A stretch of DNA of 9,073 nt, taken from Candidatus Cloacimonadota bacterium. GTDB lineage: Bacteria > Cloacimonadota > Cloacimonadia > Cloacimonadales > TCS61. The DNA lies in contig JAOZPK010000091.1 of assembly GCA_029932755.1 (NCBI GenBank), forward strand, positions 1-9,073, in the 5' to 3' direction. Of the stretch, positions 1-7,317 are shown piece by piece. The position numbers were made by a program, and so were the translations under genes. The notes under the pieces are model-generated. The model did not search any database. It was not told the origin of the DNA and was given only the letters and a program-made list of their open reading frames with translations. Every line of letters starts with the position of its first letter. Position 1 is the stretch's first letter.

Positions 1-1550
1 CTGTTTTGTTGTTGGTTGATGCTTTTGAAGGACCAATGCCGCAAACAAAATATGTGTTGAAAAAATCTTTGGAATTAGGATTAAATCCAATTGTCATAAT
101 CAATAAAATAGATAGACCCAATGCCCGGCCTGCGGATGTACTTGAGATGGTTTTTGATCTGTTCGTTGATCTAAATGCAAATGATGATCAATTAGATTTT
201 CCGGTTCTCTATGCATCAGGGAAAGATGGTTATGCAAGATATGAACTAGAAGATGAAAATACTGATCTGATACCATTATTTGAAACTATCATCCACAAAG
301 TTAAAGACTCAGAAGGTGATGAATCACAACCATTTCAAATGTTGATCTCAGCAATTGAATATGATAATTATCTAGGAAAAATTGGAACTGGAAAGATTAC
401 AAACGGTAGTGTAAAACAGGGTGAAGAGGTTGTATTATTAAAACGTGATGGTGAAAGGTTACTTTATAGGATTTCCAAAATTTTCCAATATGTAGGATTA
501 CAAAAGAAAGAGATAAAAACAGCCTTTGCCGGAGATATTGTCTCTTTAGCCGGCATGGAGCGAGTTGACGTGGGTGAAACAGCAGCTTGTAAAGTAGATC
601 CCAAACCGCTTCCAATTATTGAAATCGATGCTCCGACCCTATCAATGACTTTCAGGGTGAATGATTCTCCTTTTGCCGGTAATGAAGGGAAATATGTTAC
701 TTCCAGAAATATCTGGGATAGATTACAAAAAGAACTTCAAACCAATGTAAGCATCGTGGTAGAAAGTACCGAAAATGGAGATGAATTTGTTGTGAAAGGA
801 CGTGGTGAACTTCAGCTTGCAATTCTCATTGAGAACATGCGGCGTGAAGGTTTTGAATTTCAGGTTTCCAGACCCAAGGTTATTTTCCGTCAATTAGATG
901 GAAAACGTACGGAACCAATTGAGCTTGCAGTTGTTGACGTTGCAGATGAATTTGTGGGAACTGTTATTGAGATGCTTGGTGTACGTAAGGGTGAAATGAT
1001 GGACATGGTTACAGGTACAGATGGTTACACACGTTTAGAATTCAAGGTACCTGCTCGTGGTCTTATTGGTTTTAGAAATGAATTTCTCACCACTACTCGC
1101 GGCACAGGTATCATCAATCATAGCTTTTATGAATATGAGTTTTATAAAGGTGATATGAATAGAAAAACACGTGGAGTATTGATCGCAATGGAAAAAGGTT
1201 TATCTACCGGATATTCACTGTATAATTTCCAAGCTCGTGGTATTTTGTTTATTGGTCCGGTTGTGGAAGTTTATGCCGGAATGATAGTTGGAGAACATTC
1301 ACGTGAGAATGATCTGGTGTTGAATGTTGTTAGAGGTAAGAAACTTACAAATGTTCGAGCATCCGGTTCTGATGATGCTATCAAACTTGCTCCACCCAGA
1401 AAATTCAGTTTGGAACAAGCTTTAGAATATATTAATGATGATGAATTATTAGAAGTCACTCCTCAAAATATCAGGATGCGCAAGAAAATCTTGGGTGAAG
1501 TTGATAGAAAAAGAGAAATGAATAGATTGAGTAAATTGAATCAAGAATAA
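1..1550 (+). CDS. typA: TypA/BipA ribosome-associated translational GTPase, 5' truncated by the window edge
   Basis: The first complete codon is at base 3 and opens with VLLLVDAFEGPMPQTKYVL, the TypA sequence just after the G3 (DTPGH) motif. The start codon, P-loop and G3, roughly the first 90 residues of a protein of about 600, lie upstream of the window; 515 residues are visible. The G4 motif NKID is at visible residues 34-37 and the G5-like YASGKDG at 70-76. A beta-barrel domain II follows (about 110-190), then the EF-G-like domains with KVPARGLIGFRNEF. The TypA-specific C-terminal domain holds EVYAGMIVGEHSRENDL (about 422-438) and KKLTNVRASGSDDA (about 446-459). TypA binds the 70S ribosome in a GTP-dependent way and supports ribosome assembly and stress or cold adaptation; that role is family knowledge. 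The frame is intact to TAA at 1548-1550. The gene is convergent with the phosphoesterase downstream. Confidence 0.97.
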   Translation, partial: VLLLVDAFEGPMPQTKYVLKKSLELGLNPIVIINKIDRPNARPADVLEMVFDLFVDLNANDDQLDFPVLYASGKDGYARYELEDENTDLIPLFETIIHKVKDSEGDESQPFQMLISAIEYDNYLGKIGTGKITNGSVKQGEEVVLLKRDGERLLYRISKIFQYVGLQKKEIKTAFAGDIVSLAGMERVDVGETAACKVDPKPLPIIEIDAPTLSMTFRVNDSPFAGNEGKYVTSRNIWDRLQKELQTNVSIVVESTENGDEFVVKGRGELQLAILIENMRREGFEFQVSRPKVIFRQLDGKRTEPIELAVVDVADEFVGTVIEMLGVRKGEMMDMVTGTDGYTRLEFKVPARGLIGFRNEFLTTTRGTGIINHSFYEYEFYKGDMNRKTRGVLIAMEKGLSTGYSLYNFQARGILFIGPVVEVYAGMIVGEHSRENDLVLNVVRGKKLTNVRASGSDDAIKLAPPRKFSLEQALEYINDDELLEVTPQNIRMRKKILGEVDRKREMNRLSKLNQE

Positions 1551-1570
1551 GAAAAAATAGTACATTTTTT

Positions 1571-1595
1571 TGCTGATAAGTTGAACTTATCAGCA
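1571..1595. repeat. Hairpin 1 of the intergenic array (10-5-10)
   Basis: This is a perfect inverted repeat: arm TGCTGATAAG, loop TTGAA, arm CTTATCAGCA. It can also be read as a 25-base palindrome with one central base. On the plus strand a run of seven T lies just before it, not after it, so it is not a standard Rho-independent terminator for typA. It may still help separate the convergent typA and phosphoesterase transcripts. Confidence 0.85.
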
Positions 1596-1601
1596 CAATT
1601 G

Positions 1602-1626
1602 CATTAGCAAGCTCAACTTGCTAATG
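1602..1626. repeat. Hairpin 2 of the intergenic array (10-5-10)
   Basis: This is a perfect inverted repeat: arm CATTAGCAAG, loop CTCAA, arm CTTGCTAATG. Total length, arm length, loop length and the loop-closing AAG/CTT are identical to hairpin 1, while most of the arm sequence differs. It lies six bases after hairpin 1. Confidence 0.85.
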
Positions 1627-1658
1627 AGTTCTTTATTCTTCTGAAAAAAGAAAGAATT
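1627..1658. repeat. A/T-rich imperfect hairpin between hairpins 2 and 3
   Basis: The pyrimidine-rich arm at 1629-1640 (starting TTCTTTATTC) pairs with the purine-rich arm at 1645-1656 (AAAAAGAAAGAA) at 10 of 12 positions around a CTGA loop. One G-T and one A-T pair can extend it outward to 1627 and 1658. It is weaker than its neighbours and does not share their AAG/CTT closing pairs, so it could be a chance product of low-complexity sequence. Confidence 0.4.
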
Positions 1659-1664
1659 TAACCT

Positions 1665-1689
1665 CGTTACGAAGTTTGTCTTCGTAACG
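1665..1689. repeat. Hairpin 3 of the intergenic array (10-5-10)
   Basis: This is a perfect inverted repeat: arm CGTTACGAAG, loop TTTGT, arm CTTCGTAACG. It again has 10-base arms, a five-base loop and AAG/CTT closing pairs. It is the first hairpin met by a transcript leaving the minus-strand phosphoesterase gene. In that direction a T-rich stretch starts only about ten bases past the stem, so it is at best a poor intrinsic terminator. Confidence 0.85.
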
Positions 1690-1728
1690 TACATTTAATC
1701 TACCTTATCAGTACCTTAAAATTTCAGA

Positions 1729-2568
1729 TCAATCTAGCAATACTCGTTCTGCTTTTTCTGGGAATTCCGAATCAAATTTTACTAATGCCAATTCTGTTCC
1801 ATCCCAGGCAGCAGAGTAGGAATATGTCTCGTTGATCTTTTGCTGCCAATGTCCTGTAATTCGGGAAGATTCATGAATGTGACCATGCAACGTAATCTTC
1901 GGTTGCTGCTTTTCGATAAAATTCTTTATAGCAATACTTCCCACATGTACATCTACCTGAACGTGATCAATTATGCGACCATCAAGATCAGCTCTATCAA
2001 GATGGGTTTTATATGGTGGAGCATGAAAGAGACAAATTGCTTTAGAAAGATCATCCTTCATCAACTTTTGCAGATCTTTGGCGATTGTGTAATGTTCAAT
2101 ATCTATTGGATCTACTGCTATCGTTCTTGAGCCTTCGAGAGGTGAAACGCAGCCAATATCAACATAGCGGGAAACATCGAATTTCTCCCAATCTTTTAAC
2201 CGGAATGGGGTTGGCGGAACATAAGCATATCCATGAAAATCAAAATCATTATGCGTAATCTTTTTCTCATTTAGATAACTCCATATACCAATTTTCTCGG
2301 CTTCTATCAATTTTTCTTCTTCGATGCGGGGATCATCATTTCCCATAATAATGAATATTTTTGGATAGTTTTCTTTTAACTCTGTTTTTAGCTCTTCAAA
2401 TTTGGGGATGAGATATTCTGTGATAAAATCTCCATACAAAGTGTTGAATCCGGGCAGTATATCTCCACCAATCAGAACAACATCGGGGAGTTCTTTTTTT
2501 ATCTCTTTTATTAACGCTTGATAGCGGGAAGTTTTTCCATGAAGGTCGGTCACAAAAAAGCAGTTCAT
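1729..2568 (-). CDS. Calcineurin-like metallophosphoesterase
   Basis: This 279-residue cytoplasmic protein has no signal peptide or membrane segment. The full metal-binding motif set of the calcineurin-like phosphoesterase superfamily is present in order: DLHG at 8-11, GGD at 34-36, GNDD at 76-79, the histidine of FHAPP at 182, and HGHIHES at 228-234. It should bind two divalent metal ions and hydrolyse a phosphomonoester or phosphodiester. It resembles the Icc-related predicted phosphoesterases, but the substrate cannot be read from sequence. The ATG directly abuts the TAA of the upstream nucleotidyltransferase gene, and AAGGTG lies nine bases before it inside that gene, so translational coupling is likely. 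Its 3' end faces typA across the hairpin array. Confidence 0.9.
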   Translation of the reverse strand: MNCFFVTDLHGKTSRYQALIKEIKKELPDVVLIGGDILPGFNTLYGDFITEYLIPKFEELKTELKENYPKIFIIMGNDDPRIEEEKLIEAEKIGIWSYLNEKKITHNDFDFHGYAYVPPTPFRLKDWEKFDVSRYVDIGCVSPLEGSRTIAVDPIDIEHYTIAKDLQKLMKDDLSKAICLFHAPPYKTHLDRADLDGRIIDHVQVDVHVGSIAIKNFIEKQQPKITLHGHIHESSRITGHWQQKINETYSYSAAWDGTELALVKFDSEFPEKAERVLLD

Positions 2569-2952
2569 TTAATCTATCACCTTCAAGGGTCGAGCAGCAT
2601 CGGAAATTGCTCCTATTTTTACGGCAAAGCTAGTCTTATCCCTGATATCTTTATCTGTTATAAGATGCACATCCAGTAGTCCATCAGTAGCATAACCTGT
2701 TTTCTGTTTATTTATTTCTGCCAGAGCCTGACTCCACCCATCCAACCAAGCAAGAAGGCATTCTTCTTGTTCTTTATTTCCACGAAAATGGATAAGAATA
2801 TCAATATCGCTTGCTGGACCGGCAGTTGCATTTTTTGTACTACCGAAAATATAAAATCCTTTTACACTAAATTTTTTGAAATCCAAACGACTACAGATCT
2901 TTTCTGCCATCTTGTAGCGCCATTGCCAATCGGGTCTATTCTTTAAAGGCAT
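2569..2952 (-). CDS. Minimal pol-beta-type nucleotidyltransferase domain protein
   Basis: This is a 127-residue protein if it starts at the ATG at 2952. That start has AAGGA eight bases upstream and falls 16 bases after the upstream stop. A longer in-frame start at 3009 adds 19 residues but has no ribosome binding site and would overlap the upstream gene by 41 bases. The nucleotidyltransferase signature is clear: G37-S38, then D49 and D51 in SDIDILIHF with the usual spacing, and a third acidic residue, D94, in GLLDVHLIT. The family transfers a nucleotidyl group to protein, RNA or small-molecule hydroxyls. The surrounding text (WQWRYKMAEKI, GFYIFGSTKNATAGPASDID, KIGAISDAARPL) resembles, from memory, a domain attached to PEP synthase-like proteins in other bacteria. 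Here it stands alone. No HEPN partner is beside it, so a toxin-antitoxin role is not supported. Confidence 0.85.
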   Translation of the reverse strand: MPLKNRPDWQWRYKMAEKICSRLDFKKFSVKGFYIFGSTKNATAGPASDIDILIHFRGNKEQEECLLAWLDGWSQALAEINKQKTGYATDGLLDVHLITDKDIRDKTSFAVKIGAISDAARPLKVID

Positions 2953-2968
2953 TAGTAATTTCCTTATT

Positions 2969-4135
2969 TCATCGGATGATTTCAGTTTTGATCGAATCTG
3001 TTTCTGCATTATAGGTAGTTATACCAAAGGCAAAATTTCCATCTTCTTTTACAACTTTTCCCTCACATGTTATGGTTAATAAATTATCATCAACAGATAA
3101 ATCATATTTTCCATTCTTATTTTCAGCAGGAACTGCAACATCTGAAAATGTAATTTCTTCTAGTTTTAGATCTCTTTCTTGAGAAGTTGTTAAATACCAT
3201 TGACGTGCACTGTAAGCTATTTTAGTACAGTCAGAAATCACCATTTGTCTATTAGAATTAATGTTTTGTGAATCAATAATACTATTAGTACTATTAACAT
3301 ATTTTGTAGAAGACCACAAATTATAACCAAGAGCTAAAATTGGAATTATCAGGATAAAGGTATATAGCTTTCTTAATTCAGATCGCTTCATTTTAAGATA
3401 GTAAATTATGATGAAAATTGAAAATATTATTCCAAATGCATAATAGAGTGTTGTAACGTAAAAGGTTGCTCCAAAATTTATTTGTCCGAAATTCACTATT
3501 GGCGGATTCGCACTAAATTGCATACTCATTGGAATCGAAATTACTATCAAATAGGTTATTATACCGAGTAATAATGCTAAGAAGATAATGTTTAGACCGG
3601 AAAGGATTATCGCAAACCATGCAGGTTTTATCTGTTCATTTAACAATTTCTCTTTCTCGATATTCATATTTTTTTTAGAGAAGAGCACAAAAAATATTAT
3701 AAATAATATGATGATTCCCATGCATGAAAGAATGGTTGAATAGAGAATATTAGAAATTTTTGCATTAATTATCGTTGCTGCAAGTATTTTAACCAAGCCT
3801 ACTACAGTTAATCCTAAGGCATGCGTGATCCAGGCACTTCCAAAAGGTTTTTTTATAAGTTCGATAGTTTCATCATAATCAACGTTGATCTCCGTACCCA
3901 ATTCTTGCAGTTTTGCAAAATCAAATCCTTCAATATCCTTTGGGATGGTATTACCAAAATCACCATAAAAAATACTGTCTGATATTTCTGCATAATAATT
4001 GAATGACTCTATACCTTTTTCAGCGTCTTTTCCTTCAAGATGAATTTGTACTCGTGTCGGTAAAATACCTACAATAATTACACAAATAATTGCAAATATC
4101 ACCGTTTTGATGATCAATGATCTTGAAATTTTCAT
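2969..4135 (-). CDS. Polytopic membrane protein with pilin-like C-terminal domain, function unknown
   Basis: The product has 388 residues from the ATG at 4135, which has AAGGAG six bases upstream. The longer reading from 4162 has no proper spacing from a binding site and was not chosen. Hydrophobic segments lie near residues 6-25, 104-125, 129-153, 172-202, 225-247 and 257-274, giving about six membrane helices. A soluble loop of about 75 residues separates the first two. After the last helix comes a tail of about 110 residues with DCTKIAYSARQWYLTT, then a probable beta-rich part (KYDLSVDDNLLTITCEGK). That helix, linker, 'IA..A.QWY' and beta-strand order recalls type IV pilin or pseudopilin head domains, which is inference from pattern only. 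I do not recognise the whole protein. It is the first gene of the run leading into the nucleotidyltransferase and phosphoesterase. Confidence 0.8.
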   Translation of the reverse strand: MKISRSLIIKTVIFAIICVIIVGILPTRVQIHLEGKDAEKGIESFNYYAEISDSIFYGDFGNTIPKDIEGFDFAKLQELGTEINVDYDETIELIKKPFGSAWITHALGLTVVGLVKILAATIINAKISNILYSTILSCMGIIILFIIFFVLFSKKNMNIEKEKLLNEQIKPAWFAIILSGLNIIFLALLLGIITYLIVISIPMSMQFSANPPIVNFGQINFGATFYVTTLYYAFGIIFSIFIIIYYLKMKRSELRKLYTFILIIPILALGYNLWSSTKYVNSTNSIIDSQNINSNRQMVISDCTKIAYSARQWYLTTSQERDLKLEEITFSDVAVPAENKNGKYDLSVDDNLLTITCEGKVVKEDGNFAFGITTYNAETDSIKTEIIR

Positions 4136-4141
4136 GGTTTT

Positions 4142-4147
4142 CTCCTT
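4142..4147 (-). promoter_or_regulatory. Ribosome binding site that sets the membrane-protein start at 4135
   Basis: On the minus strand AAGGAG sits six bases before ATG at 4135. The upstream in-frame ATG at 4162 abuts its own AAGG with no spacer, so it is unlikely to be used. Confidence 0.75.
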
Positions 4148-4161
4148 CGTCTTCGTTTTCA

Positions 4162-4190
4162 TCCTTCGTCCCGACCATCGGGACTACGGA
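4162..4190. repeat. GC-rich hairpin repeat in the spacer between two minus-strand genes
   Basis: Two 13-base arms match at 11 positions around a three-base loop. The core is GTCCCGA, CCA, TCGGGAC on the plus strand, markedly more GC-rich than its surroundings. No T tract follows on either strand, so it is not a normal terminator. I recall similar short 'CGTAGTCCCGA ... TCGGGACGAAGG' blocks between genes in related AT-rich genomes, so it is probably one copy of an interspersed palindromic repeat. Copy number must be checked genome-wide. Confidence 0.65.
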
Positions 4191-4216
4191 GAACGGACAA
4201 GATGACAATCATATAA

Positions 4217-7200
4217 TTATTTTAATAGCAGCATTTTTCTACTTTTTTGATAATCACCACTTTTCATCTTATAGAAATAGATCCCAGTTGCTGCCTGTTT
4301 TCCATTATCATCTTTTCCATTCCAAACAGCAATGTGTTTTCCTGCAGGAAGAACCTCATTTACAAGCTGCTTAACCTTTTGTCCCTTTATATTGAAAATA
4401 TCCACATTTACAAATGAGGATGTTTGTGCTACGGAAAATGAGATCGTTGTTGTTGGATTAAATGGATTTGGATAATTACCATTCAATTTTGTGATAGTTG
4501 GAATCAAGTTTCCATCTGCATCAACAGTAAGGTATTCCACTATTCCAGAGGCATCAGATTCCATTTCCTGTTGATTTACAGTTGTTATATAGAATTTGTA
4601 GGTAGTAGCGGGTATGTACTCATATTCATAGATATATTCAGTTCCTATCGTTTCATCAAGAAGTTCAAAATTGTCATCGTTCACAGCTAAGAAGATATTG
4701 AAATGATCAAAATCATTAATTGCCGGCATATCCCAACTGAGATCAAGTAAATAATCTTGGATATATTCTAGAGTTACATTTTCTGGTGCAGGTGGAGTTT
4801 GGGGAACAGCACCATAAGTAATTATGCCAAATCCTGCTGGATTAAATAGATTAATATTATCCAGCGGCCACCAGCCATCAAAACCATGTGGATCAGGGGC
4901 ATTATCGTCTAACACAAAAATTGCCAGACTAGATTGATTTTCTGCACTTGGATTTATCTCCCAGGTTTCAGCTCCGATGGGGATCATAAATTCATAAACA
5001 AGGTAACCTTCAGCTACAGAAACTTCCAATTGTGGATCGGGTAAAAAGAATACAGTTCCCACTCCTCCGGTATCGTAGATAGGTCGGAACTTCAGTTGAT
5101 TACCGGAAGCATAATAGGCAGCCCAATAATTTCCTTCATTACCTTGAGCTTCTGGTGAGTAAACCCCATCATTATTATCATCGATATAAAGTGCAACTTC
5201 ATCGTGATCTTCTAAAACCGTATCGTTATAATTAATGTAAGCTACATAAAGTTCGGTCATATCAGCATTCATCTTAAAATAACCGATCACACTTCCGATT
5301 GGTTGGATTGTGTTATCGTGTGTTCCACAGAAATCAGAAGTATCCAACACAAATGCATCATCCCATTCTCCCGGTGTTATTGTTCCGTCAATTGTTGGGG
5401 TAATTCCTTCATATACACTTATCTCATTTACAACATAACCAGAACATATCCATCCACTAACTTCATTAGAATAAGGGCTTTGCAGTGATCCATCAATTAT
5501 TGCTGTAACAGAGTAATAATATTCGATCAACGGTAAAGCTGTATCATCAGTGTAAGAAGTAACTTCTGTTCCTACTGAAGCAAGCGGCTCTTCCGGATAA
5601 GGAACAGTTTCATATTGTTTACGATAAATATTGTATCCATCGGCAGGACCTGTAGCAGGTTCTAACCAGTTCAATTCAACCGTGAGTCCAGAGCCGTGAC
5701 TAGCAATTAGATTTATTGGTGGAGAGCCAATTATTTCCATAAATATTTCACCAAGATCTGTTGTTTCATCTTCAACTACAACTACATTAGAGCTTATTAA
5801 GGGAATGTAACCGATTTTTGAACATTCAACTGCGTGAACACCGGCAGGAACGTTATTCAAACTAAAATTGCCATCATAGTCAGAGTAGGCGAAATAATCA
5901 ATAAGAGTCGGAATTTCTATTTTTGCTCCAGAATTATCATCCTCTCCATCCAGATTTACCGTTCCGGTTATTAAACCGCCACCTAGATCACAATCTACAC
6001 AATAAAGCAAACCTCCACTTCCCATTTCACGGGCATGCACAGCCTTTCCACCAACTGTACAAAAAGAGCCATCGGAAGCCATATCCAAGGCAAACATAGA
6101 GCCTGGCGTATTGATTTCATAAACAGGGATGTTGCTCTCTCTTCTGAAGAGAAGAAAATCTGCTGTGCTGTGGTTCATCGGTCCATAACCGGCAGCAGCA
6201 ATAATAGAACCGTCATAACTCATATCGATCTTTGTAACATAATCTCCAAAATTTTCATAGATCCAGAGTGGTACAGGAGCCCCGGTATTGAAAACAAATA
6301 TCTGTCCGTCATAACCTCCGGTAATAAAATCTAATGTTCCCACTGAGATCGTGCTGCCGTCACCGGAAATGCTCATTCCTCCAATCCAGGTAGATGAACC
6401 ACTACCGATTGCATTAAAACTCCACTTTTCTTCATAAGTTTCCAATGTCTCATTGTACTCATAAACATGAACATAACCGGAATAATCTCCGTTCACTATT
6501 ATCGAAGCATCATTACAAATAGCAGGAGGATTTTGATTATATTCCGGTCCTTGAAAAATAACACTTCCATCAGATGAATCCAGAACCCACATATTGCTGT
6601 TGCCTCCACCATATTGAGTAAAGATCAGAGTTGATCCATCTCCGCTTATTCCAAGAGTTGATGCTCCTCCCATAAAGTATGAATTCCATATTAAAGTTGG
6701 ATTTCCGATTTCATATTTTTCTACTCTTCCAAAGTCTTCCCAATTATCGTAATAAGATACGTAAACATTTATTCCATCAGGAGATAGCTTTAATCCACTT
6801 ATAGTTTGACCAATTATATGCTCCCATGTTGGAATTGATGAATCTTGTCCAAAAATCTTTAAAACGTCATCATCACCAACTGCCAGAATAGAGCCATCTT
6901 CTAACATATCAACTGGATAACCAAAATCAAGATCACTAACAACATGTTCCCAAAGTGGGGTAGATGAATCGTGAAATAACGAAACTCTTTCATTATTCAA
7001 GTACCATTGAACAAATGAATTTTCTAAGGTTGGAGTTACGTTGATCATGCCGGCTATTGCACCTGGATCTGATGTTTGCCACAAAGTAGAAACTCTACTA
7101 TCCCGGCTGATAATCGAGGATTTTTCGATTTCCAAATTAATTTGATCTGTCTGTCCAAATTTAGTTTCAGAACCATTCTCTTCACTGGTAAAAGTCTGCT

Positions 7201-7270
7201 GCCAAACGTGGGCAGTAAGAAATTGTGCAAAAACTACTAAAATAAATAAAATTAATGCTAATTTTTTCAT
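4217..7270 (-). CDS. Large secreted multidomain beta-propeller protein with T9SS-type C-terminal sorting domain
   Basis: This 1017-residue protein starts at an ATG with AAGGAG five bases upstream and has a signal peptide of about 20 residues (MKKLALILFILVVFAQFLTA). About seven propeller-like repeats fill roughly residues 105-430; each opens with a strand such as PLWEH, PTWEH, LIWNS, VIFQG, EKWSF, PLWIY or PVYEI, and most carry an 'S.DGS' turn. Then come a carboxypeptidase-regulatory-like domain (433-505; YSDYDGNFSLNNVPAGVHAV), an FN3 domain (516-607), a CBM9-like domain (618-820; ITPTIDGTITPGEWDDA), a second FN3 domain (824-915) and the sorting domain (926-1017; NYPNPFNPTT to RKMLLLK). The sorting domain implies export through the outer membrane and surface attachment or release. 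No catalytic residues are evident, so a structural, adhesive or carbohydrate-binding role is more likely than enzymatic; this is inference. It follows the 55-codon gene after 47 bases. Confidence 0.9.
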   Translation of the reverse strand: MKKLALILFILVVFAQFLTAHVWQQTFTSEENGSETKFGQTDQINLEIEKSSIISRDSRVSTLWQTSDPGAIAGMINVTPTLENSFVQWYLNNERVSLFHDSSTPLWEHVVSDLDFGYPVDMLEDGSILAVGDDDVLKIFGQDSSIPTWEHIIGQTISGLKLSPDGINVYVSYYDNWEDFGRVEKYEIGNPTLIWNSYFMGGASTLGISGDGSTLIFTQYGGGNSNMWVLDSSDGSVIFQGPEYNQNPPAICNDASIIVNGDYSGYVHVYEYNETLETYEEKWSFNAIGSGSSTWIGGMSISGDGSTISVGTLDFITGGYDGQIFVFNTGAPVPLWIYENFGDYVTKIDMSYDGSIIAAAGYGPMNHSTADFLLFRRESNIPVYEINTPGSMFALDMASDGSFCTVGGKAVHAREMGSGGLLYCVDCDLGGGLITGTVNLDGEDDNSGAKIEIPTLIDYFAYSDYDGNFSLNNVPAGVHAVECSKIGYIPLISSNVVVVEDETTDLGEIFMEIIGSPPINLIASHGSGLTVELNWLEPATGPADGYNIYRKQYETVPYPEEPLASVGTEVTSYTDDTALPLIEYYYSVTAIIDGSLQSPYSNEVSGWICSGYVVNEISVYEGITPTIDGTITPGEWDDAFVLDTSDFCGTHDNTIQPIGSVIGYFKMNADMTELYVAYINYNDTVLEDHDEVALYIDDNNDGVYSPEAQGNEGNYWAAYYASGNQLKFRPIYDTGGVGTVFFLPDPQLEVSVAEGYLVYEFMIPIGAETWEINPSAENQSSLAIFVLDDNAPDPHGFDGWWPLDNINLFNPAGFGIITYGAVPQTPPAPENVTLEYIQDYLLDLSWDMPAINDFDHFNIFLAVNDDNFELLDETIGTEYIYEYEYIPATTYKFYITTVNQQEMESDASGIVEYLTVDADGNLIPTITKLNGNYPNPFNPTTTISFSVAQTSSFVNVDIFNIKGQKVKQLVNEVLPAGKHIAVWNGKDDNGKQAATGIYFYKMKSGDYQKSRKMLLLK

Positions 7271-7317
7271 AAATTCTCCTTTGTAATTTTTCTTTGTTAT
7301 TGTTTTCTAATAAGTCT

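Noticed and set aside
1559..1600. Hairpin 1 as a classic Rho-independent terminator for typA.
   Set aside because: The T run comes before the stem on the plus strand, and the sequence after the stem (CAATTGCATT) is not a T tract.
1840..2130. A 96-codon plus-strand frame inside the phosphoesterase gene.
   Set aside because: It lies wholly within the strongly supported phosphoesterase coding sequence on the other strand, and its translation has no recognisable motif.
2569..3009. A nucleotidyltransferase next to other genes as a CBASS or MNT/HEPN toxin-antitoxin system.
   Set aside because: The protein is far shorter than CD-NTases, no effector of a known CBASS type is visible, and no HEPN-domain gene is adjacent.
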